DNA of 64,000 nt from Nocardioides silvaticus (GTDB taxonomy: Bacteria; Actinomycetota; Actinomycetes; Propionibacteriales; Nocardioidaceae). The position numbers were made by a program, and so were the translations under genes. Location: NCBI RefSeq assembly GCF_003160695.1, contig NZ_QGDD01000005.1, positions 270,655 through 334,654 on the forward strand. Direction: 5' to 3'. Positions 54,112-63,225 of this stretch are shown one piece after another. Under the pieces are notes generated by a model. That model saw nothing but the letters and a program-made list of their open reading frames with translations. It ran no database searches and was not told where the DNA came from. Position 1 is the first letter of the stretch. The number at the start of each line of letters is the position of its first letter.

Positions 54112-54539
54112 TTGTCGTCGGGCCGTGCCTCGTGCCCGCGCCGCCCGTGCGTGCGCCGGTCCTCCTTCATCTCCGCCTCGTAGAGGTGCCGCCGGCCGCC
54201 GACGAGCGCATCGCGGCCCTCCTGCTCGAGCCGCTTGAAGGTGGCGTAGTAGCCGTCGTCGTACTCCTCCATGATCTGGAACGTCCACCGTCCCTCGAGC
54301 ACGTTGCGGCCGACGAGCTCGCGCTCGAACTTGTCGGCGAGTGCCTTGTGCCCGGCCTCCCGCAGCTTCTCGACGCCCTTGCCGAGCGTGAGGTCGGCGG
54401 TGCCGGAGAGCCGGTGGAAGGTGTAGAGGTGGCCGCGCGCGATCTCGATCGCCTCCAGCGCCTCCGAGATGTCGCCGAGCGCCTCGACCGTCAGGTCGTC
54501 GACGCCTTCCGGCCGGGTGTGCTCCTCGTCGGGTCCCAT
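54108..54539 (-). CDS. Conserved actinobacterial protein of unknown function
   Basis: The 143-residue protein is acidic and helical, with DISEALEAIEIARGHLYTFH, LTLGKGVEKLREAGHKALAD and WTFQIMEEYDDGYYATFKRL. The pattern of two helical hairpins followed by an Arg/His-rich tail resembles small intracellular proteins of mycobacteria and Nocardioides without assigned function. The ATG at 54539 follows AAGGAAAAGCG. It lies 14 bp downstream of the ligase gene on the same strand and probably belongs to its transcript. The stop overlaps that of the CHAT gene by 4 bp. Confidence 0.6.
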   Translation of the reverse strand: MGPDEEHTRPEGVDDLTVEALGDISEALEAIEIARGHLYTFHRLSGTADLTLGKGVEKLREAGHKALADKFERELVGRNVLEGRWTFQIMEEYDDGYYATFKRLEQEGRDALVGGRRHLYEAEMKEDRRTHGRRGHEARPDDN

Positions 54540-54553
54540 CGCTTTTCCTTCCC

Positions 54554-55675
54554 CTAGTTCCTCGTCTGCCAGCAAGCATTGGTGCGCGCCACCAGGTCGT
54601 CGACCACCGCGCGCAGGTCGCCGTCGCTGCGTTCGTACGCCGCCCGCTGCCGGCTCGCACCGCCGCCGGCCAGGACCCGGTCGAGCCCGTCCTCCACGAG
54701 CGCGAGGTCTCCGCAGGCCTCCAGCGGGTCGCGCACGGTGCGGACCAGCGTGGCCAGCACGTCACGCACCGGGGCGAGCTGTCCCGTGATGGGCGATACC
54801 AGCGCGCCGGACAGGCCGTGCCGCGCGGCCCGCCACTTCGCGGCCTGCAGCATCTCGGCCCGCCAGACCGGCAGCTCGGCGCCGTCTCCGCCGAGGTCGG
54901 CGACCCACATCACCAGCGCCCGCACCAGCGCGGTGACGAGCAGCGCGTCGTCGGGGTCGGCGCACACGTCGGTGATCCGAACCTCGACGGTCGGGTTGCC
55001 CTCCGACAGCCGCGCGTCGAAGTAGAGCATCGCCGGGTCGAGCGCCGCGCCCGACTCGATCAGCCACTGGCAGACCTCCCGGTAGCGCTCGACGGAGCCG
55101 AACCGCTCGGTCGGCCCGGCGCTGGGCCACCGCGCCCACTCCTGCGAGCGCCACGAGTGGTAGCCGGTGTCCCGGCCCCGGGCGTACGGCGAGTTCGCGC
55201 TGATCGCGAGCAGCAGGGGCAGCCACGGCGCCAGCTCGTCGACCAGCGTCACGCCCTGCTCGTCGGAGTCGATCCCGACGTGCACGTGCATCGCACAGAT
55301 CCCGCCGCCGCGCGCGATCTCGCCGTACCGCTGCAGCATCGTGAGGTAGCGGTCGTCGCGGGACACCTTCGGCTCGCCGCTCTGCACGGGCGTCGTGCCC
55401 GTGGCGGCGGTGAGCACGCCGACGCCCTCCGCGGCAGCGGCCGCCGCCCGCCGCTGCCGCACCAGGTGCTCACGCACCTCGCCGAGATCGACCAGCGGGG
55501 CGGTCCGGGTCTCGAGCTGGTGCCGGAACAGCTCCTTCTCCAGGGCCTCGTCGGGTGCCAGCGACGCGTCGTCGACCTGCCGGCTCAACGCGTCCTGCGC
55601 CCGCGGCGCCAGCTCCCGGGTCTCGGGGTCCACGAGCAGGAGCTCCTCCTCGATCCCGACGGTCCGTGGCTGCAC
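54554..55675 (-). CDS. Carboxylate-amine ligase, YbdK/GCS2 family
   Basis: The 373-residue ATP-dependent ligase of the glutamate-cysteine ligase 2 family has the N-terminal VGIEEELLLVDPETREL, GGGICAMHVHVGIDSDEQG and SANSPYARGRDTGYHSWRSQ segments, with RLSEGNPTVEVRITDVCADP near the substrate site. Family members make gamma-glutamyl-cysteine or have unknown substrates; the ergothioneine enzyme EgtA is also related. No egt genes are adjacent, so YbdK-type is the safer name. The start is a GTG. The hypothetical gene follows after 14 bp. Confidence 0.88.
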   Translation of the reverse strand: MQPRTVGIEEELLLVDPETRELAPRAQDALSRQVDDASLAPDEALEKELFRHQLETRTAPLVDLGEVREHLVRQRRAAAAAAEGVGVLTAATGTTPVQSGEPKVSRDDRYLTMLQRYGEIARGGGICAMHVHVGIDSDEQGVTLVDELAPWLPLLLAISANSPYARGRDTGYHSWRSQEWARWPSAGPTERFGSVERYREVCQWLIESGAALDPAMLYFDARLSEGNPTVEVRITDVCADPDDALLVTALVRALVMWVADLGGDGAELPVWRAEMLQAAKWRAARHGLSGALVSPITGQLAPVRDVLATLVRTVRDPLEACGDLALVEDGLDRVLAGGGASRQRAAYERSDGDLRAVVDDLVARTNACWQTRN

Positions 55676-55717
55676 GGGGGGCAGGTACCCCGGCCGCCCG
55701 TTGCTACCACGTGGGCG

Positions 55718-58486
55718 CTAGGACACGCTGAACGGACGCCAGGCCGCCGTGCCGTCGAGGTTCCCGGCCGCGTCGCGGGCCCGGGAGTCGAACGCGTAGC
55801 TGCCGGCAGCCGGGAGGTTCACACCGATCGTCCAGCCCGTCGACGTCGCCCCGGGGTTCGCGAGCGTCGCGAGCCGGAAGGCGTACGCCGTGCCCCACGA
55901 GCCGTCGGCCTGCAGCCACAGGTTGTTGTCGCGGTTGCGTACGGCGACGCGCACCTCCGCCACGCCCTTGTCGTCGGTCGCGGTGCCGGTGGCGGTCACG
56001 ACGCCGGCGGGGACCGTGGCCTTGTTCGCGGGCGCGGTGATCACGGAGTCGGGCGCCGCGGTGTCGGGGGTGGGCGGCGGTGCGGTGGGCAGGACCTGGA
56101 GGTTCAGCGTGAGGCGGGCGCTGCCGCCGCGCTCGTAGTACTCGACCGTCACCTTGTGGGTGCCGGCGTCGAGGGTGCCCGACGTGCCGGACAGGTTGGT
56201 CCACGCGGCGTCGCTCCAGTTGTTCACGACCTTCTCGCCGTCGACCCACACCCGGACGCCGTCGTCTGAGCTCGGGATCGTCACCTTGACCTGCGCCGGG
56301 CTCGCCAGGTCCAGCTGCTGGGTGAAGCGAGCCGAGAAGTCGTCGCCGGGGATCGCGCTGCTCGGCGAGCCGGAGCCCCAGTTCTCGTCGATCGTGGCGT
56401 CGCAGCCGACGACGGCGGGGGAGCCGGCGAGGGTGCGGTTGGCGAAGTAGCTGGCGGTCCACGGCGTGGCGCCGGTGCAGGTGGGGTCGGCCGGCGGTGT
56501 CGGCGGCACCGACCCACCGCTGGTCGGCGTGGCGAACAGGCTCGTCATCGACGACCACGGGATGCCCGAGCTGCTGCCGCTGTTGACGACCGTCGATGTG
56601 CCCCAGCGCGGCAGTCCGTCCGGCGCGTGGAAGCGGTAGAGCCGGTTGTCGCTCCAGGCGACGTAGAGGAAGTCGCCGACGAGCTCCATCGCCCGCGCGC
56701 CGCTCCAGTCCTTGGAGGACGCGACCCACTCGTAGCCCTCGAGAACGCCGCTCTCCAGGGAGTGGCCGCGGTAGAAGAGGCGGCTGTCGTTGGTCTTCGT
56801 GTAGAGGACCTTGCCGTCCTCGAAGGCCGCGGTGCGGGTCTCGGCGACGCCGTACGGCTGGTCGTAGGGCGTCAGGTTGTGGGTGGTGTCGACGTAGCCG
56901 ACCGAGGTCGACAGGTTCGTCACGGTCGACCCCACCGTGCTGCCGTCGAAGGACCTCGCGTAGAAGGCCTGGGACGGGCCGAAGTAGCTCAACCGGTCGT
57001 GCTGCACGAACCCGTCGCGGGTGCCGGCCCAGCTGACGCCGCCCTGGCTGGGGCTGCTGATCGTGGTGATCGGTCCGAAGGCCGAGCCGTCGAACGCCAT
57101 CGAGCTGAGGCTGTCGCCGGAGGTCGTGTAGGCGAACCGCACCGGCAGCTGCACGTCCTCGGGTGCCGGGTTGGCGGTGCCGCCGCTGGTCGGCAGCAGC
57201 GCGAGCCGCTGGCGCAGCTTGCCGCCGAACTGGGTGGTGTCGTGGCCGACCATCAGGAACTCGTCGGTCGCGTAGAGCGCCTCGACGCCGCGACCGCGGT
57301 CGCGGGTCGGGTTCCAGGAGAGCGGGACGCCTGAGTACGGGTCGAGTGCCGCGATGCCCGGGCGGGCGAGCGCCCCCGGCCCGTCGTTGTCACCACCGGG
57401 GGACGGGTGCGGGTTGTTGGTCCAGCGCTGGTGCCCGCCGACGTACACGGCCGTCTCGGTCACCTCGACCGCCCAGAACGTGTCACCGCCGGTGTGGTCG
57501 ACCCACGACGGCTGCAGGCCGCCGCCGGACGTGGCCGAGGTCAGCGGCAGCTCCCAGCGCGCGGTGGAGTCGCAGAGGCTGGCGTTGCCGAAGAACGCTC
57601 CGGTCGTGTTGACGACGAAGTAGGAGCTGTCCGGCGCGATGTCGACGCCGCGGATGTAGGTGTCGGGGTAGGAGCCCGAGCACTGCATCTCGTAGCGGTC
57701 CGTCGACCACGGCGCGACCTTGGGCCGGGCGCCGGCGAGGTCGATGACCGCCACCTGCTGGCGGGCGGCGCCGGCGACCTTCTTGAAGTTGCCGCCGACC
57801 ACCAGCCACCGGCCGTCCGCGGAGACGTCGAGCTCCTGGACGTACGGCGAGTACTGGTCGCGCGACTCGCTGATCGGCAGGTCGAACGTGGGGTCGATCT
57901 GGCCGGTGGTGGCGTTGATCGCGGCCAGGCCGCGGACCGGCTTGCCGCTCACCTTGCCGAACTCCCCACCGAGGATCAGCCGGTCACCGAGCAGCGCGAA
58001 GTCCTTCACGGTCGACCCTGCGGACGCCTTGAAGGAGGTGTCCAGCGTGCCGTCGAGGTTGAGCCGCGCGACCCGTTGCGCCGGCTGCCCGTTGACCTCG
58101 GTGAAGGCACCGGCGATCAACAGCTGCGACTTGTCGGCGGTGTAGGTCACCGCCTCGACGTTGCCGTTGATCGCGGGCGTGAACGAGCCGTCGATCGCGC
58201 CGGTCGCGGAGCTGAAGCGGAAGAGCTTCGGCTGCACCCACGCCGGCTGGCTGGAGTCGCCGACCCGCACCTTGGTGAAGGTGCCGCCGACGACGACGTC
58301 CGGGCCGGAGCTCGTGATGCTGTAGACGCGGCCGTCCATGACGCGCGGCTGCTTGGCGTCGAAGACAGGCGACACGATCACGTCCTGATCGGCCTGCGAC
58401 GGCGTGGTGACGGAGATGGCCAGCAAGGAAGCGATCGCGATGACGATCGGGCCAGCGACGGCGCGGCGTAAGGTCCCCCAGGACAC
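55718..58486 (-). CDS. Large secreted beta-propeller / PA14 / Ig-like surface protein
   Basis: The 922-residue precursor has a signal peptide (LRRAVAGPIVIAIASLLAIS, cleavage after PSQA). A long N-terminal region of delta-60-type beta-propeller repeats follows (for example LLIAGAFTEVNGQPAQRVAR, RLNLDGTLDTSF and GGTFTKVRVG), then a PA14-like domain at about 655-785 (YFANRTLAGSPAVVGCDATI, IPSSDDGVRVWVDGEKVVNN) and a C-terminal Ig-like domain. PA14 domains bind carbohydrate, so a cell-envelope or polymer-binding role is plausible. The GTG at 58486 has AGAGGT upstream. Confidence 0.85.
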   Translation of the reverse strand: MSWGTLRRAVAGPIVIAIASLLAISVTTPSQADQDVIVSPVFDAKQPRVMDGRVYSITSSGPDVVVGGTFTKVRVGDSSQPAWVQPKLFRFSSATGAIDGSFTPAINGNVEAVTYTADKSQLLIAGAFTEVNGQPAQRVARLNLDGTLDTSFKASAGSTVKDFALLGDRLILGGEFGKVSGKPVRGLAAINATTGQIDPTFDLPISESRDQYSPYVQELDVSADGRWLVVGGNFKKVAGAARQQVAVIDLAGARPKVAPWSTDRYEMQCSGSYPDTYIRGVDIAPDSSYFVVNTTGAFFGNASLCDSTARWELPLTSATSGGGLQPSWVDHTGGDTFWAVEVTETAVYVGGHQRWTNNPHPSPGGDNDGPGALARPGIAALDPYSGVPLSWNPTRDRGRGVEALYATDEFLMVGHDTTQFGGKLRQRLALLPTSGGTANPAPEDVQLPVRFAYTTSGDSLSSMAFDGSAFGPITTISSPSQGGVSWAGTRDGFVQHDRLSYFGPSQAFYARSFDGSTVGSTVTNLSTSVGYVDTTHNLTPYDQPYGVAETRTAAFEDGKVLYTKTNDSRLFYRGHSLESGVLEGYEWVASSKDWSGARAMELVGDFLYVAWSDNRLYRFHAPDGLPRWGTSTVVNSGSSSGIPWSSMTSLFATPTSGGSVPPTPPADPTCTGATPWTASYFANRTLAGSPAVVGCDATIDENWGSGSPSSAIPGDDFSARFTQQLDLASPAQVKVTIPSSDDGVRVWVDGEKVVNNWSDAAWTNLSGTSGTLDAGTHKVTVEYYERGGSARLTLNLQVLPTAPPPTPDTAAPDSVITAPANKATVPAGVVTATGTATDDKGVAEVRVAVRNRDNNLWLQADGSWGTAYAFRLATLANPGATSTGWTIGVNLPAAGSYAFDSRARDAAGNLDGTAAWRPFSVS

Positions 58487-58681
58487 GGTTCTACCTCTCG
58501 GTGCACCCGGGTTCCCCAACCCGGGCGTGCTCCGGGCCGTTGAATTGGAGCCGGCCCGATTGTTCTCGCAAAGTGCAACAGGTCGCGGCCGGGCAAGGCA
58601 CGGTTTCGGTTGCCAGATCTGGACACATCCGCCGAGCGATATCCGGTCGGCCGTGGCCGGCCGGCGCCGTAGGCTCCTGCC

Positions 58682-60619
58682 ATGACTCAGGACCTCACGC
58701 CCAGGGAAGCCATCGCGGCCATCCAGGGGCACGAGGCGTGGGCCATCATCCGGCGCTCCACCCGGGCGGGCGACCGCGACACCGTCGGCGTCCTCGGCGG
58801 TCGCCGCTGGGTCGCCGGCTCGATCATGGACATCCCGCTGGAGGAGGGGCCGCCGGCTCCGGGCCGGCAGTGCGACCGGCTGGTCGCCGTACCCTTCCGC
58901 CAGGTCACCGAGCGGGGCTTCGAGGCCCACGACGACGGCACCCCGTTGGTGGTCGTCGACGTGGAGACCGAGCGCGAGTACTCCGTCGGCGACGTCATCG
59001 ACGCGATCGACGACGGCGGCATCGAGTTCGCCGACCGCGGTGGCTTCGACGTCGAGGACACCGACTACGCCAAGATCGTCGAGGCGATCATCAAGGACGA
59101 GATCGGGCAGGGCGAGGGCGCCAACCTGGTCGTCGGGCGCCACTACCGCGCGGTCGTCGCCGACTGGGGCGCCGACAAGGCGCTCACGGTCTTCCGCCGG
59201 TTGCTCGAGCGCGAGCGCGGCGCCTACTGGACCTTCCTGTTCTTCACCGGAGACCGCTACCTCGTCGGCGCCAGCCCCGAGCGGCACGTGAGCGTGCACG
59301 GCGGCGACGTGCGGATGAACCCGATCTCGGGCACCTTCCGCGTCCGGCCACCCGAGGGCGACGACCGCCGGATCGAGACCCGCCTGGCGGAGTTCCTCCA
59401 GGACGAGAAGGAGATTTACGAGCTCTTCATGGTCGTCGACGAGGAGCTCAAGATGATGTGCGACATCTGTCACGAGGGTGGCCAGGTGCTCGGGCCGTTC
59501 CTCAAGCCGATGACGCACCTGATCCACACCGAGTACCTCCTCGCCGGCCGCAGCCGTCGCGACGTGCGCGAGATCCTGAGGGACACGATGTACGCCGCCA
59601 CGGTCACCGGGTCGCCCGTGGAGAACGCGTGCCGGCTGATCAAGCAGTACGAGCCCGAGGGCCGCGGCTACTACGGCGCCGCGCTCGCGGTGATCGGTCG
59701 CGACGACCGCGGGCTCCCGGTCATCGACAGCCCCATCGTCATCCGCACCGCCGACGTGGACCTCGAGGGGCGGCTGAAGGTGACCGCGGGCGCGACGTTG
59801 GTGCGCGACTCCGACCCCGCCTACGAGGTGGCCGAGACCCACGCCAAGGCGGGCGGCATCCTGTCCGCGTTCGGCCTGGTGCCACCGGCGCCCGAGCACG
59901 GGGTCGACCTCGCAGCCCTGGCCGCCGACGAGGACGTGCTGATCGCGCTCAACTCCCGCAACCGGAGGCTCAGCGGCTTCTGGCTGACCGACCAGGCGGG
60001 CACCCCGCCCGACCCGCGACTGGCTGGCAAGAGCGTGGTGATCCTCGACGGCGAGGACGACTTCGTGAACATGCTGCGGCACCTGCTGGCGGTGATGGGC
60101 ATGACGTCGGCCGTCGTCCGGCACGAGGACTACACGCCCGGCTGCCTCGACGGCTACGACCTCGTCATCGTCGGTCCCGGCCCGGGCGACCCCCGCGACG
60201 ACAGCGACCAGAAGATGGTGAACCTGCGGCACGCGGTCGCCTCGCTGCTCGCGGAGGAGCGGCCGTTCCTGGCCGTCTGCCTCGGTCACCAGGCGCTGTG
60301 CCACGAGCTCGGCATCCCGCTGGCCTACAAGGACATCGTCTTCCAGGGCACCCAGTCCGAGGTGGTCGTCCACGGGCGGCGGGAACGGGTCGGGTTCTAC
60401 AACACGTTCGTCGGCCGGGTTTCGACAGGCTCGACCACCGAGGAGGACAGCTCCCTTCCGGAGGGCGTCGTCGTCGAGGCCGACCCTGGCTCGGGTGACG
60501 TCAACGCGCTGACGGGCCCGCACTACCGCGGCGTCCAGTTCCACGCGGAGTCGATCCTGACCGAGCGCGGATGGGACATCGTGCACGACCTGGTGTCGGC
60601 GGTCCTGCTGGATGGCTGA
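58682..60619 (+). CDS. PhzE-like chorismate-utilising synthase fused to glutamine amidotransferase
   Basis: The 645-residue protein joins a chorismate-binding (TrpE/PhzE-type) domain (about 1-430, with ASPERHVSVHGGDVRMNPIS and VTGSPVENACRLIKQYEPEG) to a class I GATase with Cys533 (CLGHQALCHELG), His621 and Glu623 (VQFHAESIL). Length and sequence agree with PhzE, which forms 2-amino-2-desoxyisochorismate, better than with TrpEG. No other phenazine genes are in the window. Residues 579-586 (VSTGSTTE) derive from the dispersed repeat. TAGGCT lies 6 nt before the ATG, so the start is probably leaderless. Two pab genes follow directly. Confidence 0.82.
   Translation: MTQDLTPREAIAAIQGHEAWAIIRRSTRAGDRDTVGVLGGRRWVAGSIMDIPLEEGPPAPGRQCDRLVAVPFRQVTERGFEAHDDGTPLVVVDVETEREYSVGDVIDAIDDGGIEFADRGGFDVEDTDYAKIVEAIIKDEIGQGEGANLVVGRHYRAVVADWGADKALTVFRRLLERERGAYWTFLFFTGDRYLVGASPERHVSVHGGDVRMNPISGTFRVRPPEGDDRRIETRLAEFLQDEKEIYELFMVVDEELKMMCDICHEGGQVLGPFLKPMTHLIHTEYLLAGRSRRDVREILRDTMYAATVTGSPVENACRLIKQYEPEGRGYYGAALAVIGRDDRGLPVIDSPIVIRTADVDLEGRLKVTAGATLVRDSDPAYEVAETHAKAGGILSAFGLVPPAPEHGVDLAALAADEDVLIALNSRNRRLSGFWLTDQAGTPPDPRLAGKSVVILDGEDDFVNMLRHLLAVMGMTSAVVRHEDYTPGCLDGYDLVIVGPGPGDPRDDSDQKMVNLRHAVASLLAEERPFLAVCLGHQALCHELGIPLAYKDIVFQGTQSEVVVHGRRERVGFYNTFVGRVSTGSTTEEDSSLPEGVVVEADPGSGDVNALTGPHYRGVQFHAESILTERGWDIVHDLVSAVLLDG
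60418..60440 (+). repeat. In-frame dispersed repeat in the PhzE-like gene
   Basis: This 23-bp copy starts GGTTTCGACAGGCTCGACC and continues ACCG. It is read as VSTGSTTE, between the catalytic Cys and His segments of the GATase domain. Confidence 0.85.
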
Positions 60620-60621
60620 GA

Positions 60622-61179
60622 TTGGCCGCGGCGCCTGACGTCGTCGTGGTCGACCACCACGACTCCTACACCCACAACCTGGTCCACCTGGTCGCCGGCG
60701 TCACCGGCGTGCTGCCGACGCTGGTGCAGCACGGCGAGATCACCACCGACCAGCTGGCGTCGTACGACGCGATCGTGCTCTCTCCCGGACCGGGCCACCC
60801 GGACGAGCACGACTGGTCGCTGTTCTCGCTGGGACTGCCGGTGCTCGGGGTGTGCCTCGGGATGCAGGCGATGGTGACGGCGTACGGCGGGGTCGTCGAC
60901 CGCGCGCGGCCAGGCCACGGCGTGGAGGCGGTCGTCCGCCACGACGGGACCGGGCTGTTCGACGGAGTGCCCGACCCCTTCCGCGCGATCCGCTACCACT
61001 CGCTCGCGGCGGTCTCCCTGCCGCCGGAGCTGGAGCGGACGGCGGTCGACGAACGGACCGGCCTCACCATGGCCGTCGCCCACCGGGCGTTGCCGGTCGT
61101 CGGCGTGCAGTTCCACCCCGAGTCGATCCTCACCCAGCACGGCGCACGGCTGGTCGCCAACTTCCTGGAGCTGGTGTGA
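60622..61179 (+). CDS. pabA: Aminodeoxychorismate/anthranilate synthase glutaminase subunit
   Basis: The 185-residue class I amidotransferase supplies ammonia from glutamine. It has VVVDHHDSYTHNLVHL, the oxyanion/nucleophile segment LGVCLGMQAM (Cys78) and the catalytic VQFHPESIL. It is assigned to PabA because PabB follows with a GTGA overlap. The start is a TTG at 60622, only 2 nt after the preceding stop, so translation is coupled to the PhzE-like gene; earlier in-frame codons lie inside that gene. Confidence 0.88.
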   Translation: MAAAPDVVVVDHHDSYTHNLVHLVAGVTGVLPTLVQHGEITTDQLASYDAIVLSPGPGHPDEHDWSLFSLGLPVLGVCLGMQAMVTAYGGVVDRARPGHGVEAVVRHDGTGLFDGVPDPFRAIRYHSLAAVSLPPELERTAVDERTGLTMAVAHRALPVVGVQFHPESILTQHGARLVANFLELV

Positions 61180-62453
61180 GCACCCGGGTCGACGTCGTCG
61201 AGGCGTTCACCGAGATCGCCGCCGAGCACCGCCGCTGCGTCTGGCTCGACGGCGGCGGCGCCCGCGAGTGGTCGCGGCAGCGCTCGATCATCGGGTGGCT
61301 GGAGGACGACGACGTCTCGTTGACCTACGACGCCGCCCACCGCGAGGTCACCCGCCACGCGGGCGGTGCCAGTGTCGTGGTCGGCGACGACCCGTTCGTC
61401 GTGCTCGAGGAGGAGCTGGCCGCCGGTTCTCCCTCCGACCAGTGGTTCGGCTACTTCGGCTACGCGGCCCGGCCCGACCTCCCCGCCCGTCCCGACCCCG
61501 ACCTCCCCGACGCGATCTGGATGCGCCCGTCGGCGATCCGCCTCTTCGACCACGACGAGCCGTCGTCGGTCGCGCCTGTCGAGACCGCTCCGGTCGAGGT
61601 CTCGACGGGCTCGACCTCCAGTGCGCCGCCGGCCGAGTACGCCGAGGCCTTCGCCGCCGTCCAGGAGCACCTGCACGCCGGCAACTCCTACGAGGTCAAC
61701 CTGACCCACCGGATCCGGGTGCCGAGCCAGATCGACCCGGCGTCGGCGTACCTCCGGCTGCGCAGCGTCAACCCCGCGCCGTACGCGGGTTTCCTGCAGC
61801 ACACGGTGCCCGGCCGGCCGGCCGCGAGCGGCTGGCTGCTGAGCTCGTCGCCGGAGCGGTACGCCCTGGTCACCGAGGACCGGGTGCTCGAGACCAAGCC
61901 GATCAAGGGCACGACGCCGCGCGGCGCGACCCCGGCCGAGGACGACGCGGCGCGGGAGCGGCTGGCGACGGACCCGAAGTTCCGCGCAGAGAACCTGATG
62001 ATCGTCGACCTGCTCCGCAACGACCTCTCCCAGGTCTGCAAGGTCGGGAGCGTCGAGGTGCCGGTGTTGATGGACGTCGAGTCCTACAGCTCGGTCCACC
62101 AGCTCGTCTCGACGGTCCGCGGTCGGCTGCGCGACGACGTCACCACCGTCGGCGCCCTGCGCGCGCTCTTCCCCGCCGGCTCCATGACCGGCGCTCCGAA
62201 GCTGCGGACGATGGAGATCATCGACGCGGTCGAGAGGACGCCCCGCGGTGCCTACGCCGGCGCGTTCGGCTGGGTCTCCGGCGACGGTCGCGCCGACCTC
62301 GGGGTCGTCATCCGCACCCTCCTCACCGCCGGCCACGGCTACCTGCTCGGCACCGGCGGCGGCATCACCGTCGACTCCGAGGTGAGCGAGGAGTACGCCG
62401 AGACGCGGTGGAAGGCCGAGCGGCTGCTACGGGCACTCGGTCGGGACTCCTAG
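61176..62453 (+). CDS. pabB: Aminodeoxychorismate synthase component I
   Basis: The 425-residue chorismate-binding enzyme has SYEVNLTHRIRVPSQ, LSSSPERYALVTEDRVLETK, the PIKGTTPRG loop, NLMIVDLLRNDLSQVC and FPAGSMTGAPKLRTMEIID, all typical of PabB. It makes 4-amino-4-deoxychorismate with PabA for folate synthesis. Residues 141-147 (VSTGSTS) are a degenerate copy of the dispersed repeat in the linker between the N-terminal and catalytic parts; an opposing half-copy lies next to it. The GTG overlaps the PabA stop. No pabC (lyase) gene follows. Confidence 0.88.
   Translation: MSTRVDVVEAFTEIAAEHRRCVWLDGGGAREWSRQRSIIGWLEDDDVSLTYDAAHREVTRHAGGASVVVGDDPFVVLEEELAAGSPSDQWFGYFGYAARPDLPARPDPDLPDAIWMRPSAIRLFDHDEPSSVAPVETAPVEVSTGSTSSAPPAEYAEAFAAVQEHLHAGNSYEVNLTHRIRVPSQIDPASAYLRLRSVNPAPYAGFLQHTVPGRPAASGWLLSSSPERYALVTEDRVLETKPIKGTTPRGATPAEDDAARERLATDPKFRAENLMIVDLLRNDLSQVCKVGSVEVPVLMDVESYSSVHQLVSTVRGRLRDDVTTVGALRALFPAGSMTGAPKLRTMEIIDAVERTPRGAYAGAFGWVSGDGRADLGVVIRTLLTAGHGYLLGTGGGITVDSEVSEEYAETRWKAERLLRALGRDS
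61574..61616. repeat. Degenerate head-to-head repeat pair inside pabB
   Basis: GCCTGTCGAGACC (61574-61586, minus orientation) faces GGTCTCGACGGGCTCGACC (61598-61616, plus orientation). Together they can form a hairpin through GTCGAGACC / GGTCTCGAC. The reading frame stays open across both. Confidence 0.7.
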
Positions 62454-62576
62454 CCCTGCGGCGGTGACGGGGCCCGGTGCCCGCTGGTGGTGCCGTCGGC
62501 CGCCCGAAATTGCCGAGTAGCGGGCGATTGTGACCCTTTAGTCACGGGGACTTCCTCTCGCGGTGACAATGTGTCC

Positions 62577-63170
62577 GTGATTCGTACTCGGAACGTGAGG
62601 CTGCTCCTGGCAGGGCTTCTTGCGACCGTCGCGGCGGCGGCCCCGGTACACGCTGGAGGCCAAGGAACCGTGGTCACATCGACCGATGTGCTGCTCAAGG
62701 TCCGAGACGACCTCGGTGACCAGGTCACCGCTCGCATTGCATCCCGTGCGGAACGTCGTGCTGCAGATGTTCAGCGCGTCCGGGTTTGGCAGGACGGACA
62801 GGTTCCTTGGGTGGCGCTCACGCTCCGGGGACGTCCCGATGCTGCGCGTGTTGAGAAGTGGACGGGGGCAGTCACGCTCATCGAGGACGCTGACGACTTC
62901 TGGGGCCTGCGAGTCGATATCGGCCGCAAACGGTCGCTTCCGCTGGTGTACCAGCCCGACGGCTCAGCCATCTACTGCGGCGGTCCGGTACGAACTCGCT
63001 TGTCAAACCGCGGCCGGACGCTGACAGTCCGAGTTCCAGTGGGATGCGGCTGGACGAATCCTGTCCAGGTCTTTGGCTACGCGATCGTCGAACGGCGCGG
63101 CCACGAATGGATGGGCGAAGACGACATTGAGGCTGAAGCCGGGCTCGTGTGGCGACCTGACGAGCCCTAA
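62577..63170 (+). CDS. Secreted protein of unknown function, atypical codon use
   Basis: The 197-residue precursor has a signal peptide (IRTRNVRLLLAGLLATVAAA, cleavage after VHA) and a beta-rich mature part with two Cys (SAIYCGGP and VPVGCGWTNP), perhaps disulfide-bonded. No family is recognised. Codon choice is less GC-biased than in the neighbours (frequent CTT, GCA, CGT, ATT), suggesting recent transfer. The GTG at 62577 lies 6 nt after GACAAT; the GTG at 62571 is an alternative. A GTGAC-N6-GTCAC palindrome (62530-62545) lies upstream. Confidence 0.6.
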   Translation: MIRTRNVRLLLAGLLATVAAAAPVHAGGQGTVVTSTDVLLKVRDDLGDQVTARIASRAERRAADVQRVRVWQDGQVPWVALTLRGRPDAARVEKWTGAVTLIEDADDFWGLRVDIGRKRSLPLVYQPDGSAIYCGGPVRTRLSNRGRTLTVRVPVGCGWTNPVQVFGYAIVERRGHEWMGEDDIEAEAGLVWRPDEP

Positions 63171-63225
63171 GCGAACCGCCCGTTACTGCCGCCATGCGTG
63201 GTCGGTTCGTGGATAGCGTGAGCAC

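Noticed and set aside
58487..60586. Extension of the secreted PA14 protein upstream to about 1,600 residues
   Set aside because: The added part runs antisense through the PhzE-like gene. A clear signal peptide and ribosome site place the start at 58486.
58682..62453. Phenazine biosynthesis cluster
   Set aside because: Only a PhzE-like protein is present; phzB, phzD, phzF and phzG are missing, and the following genes are pabA and pabB.
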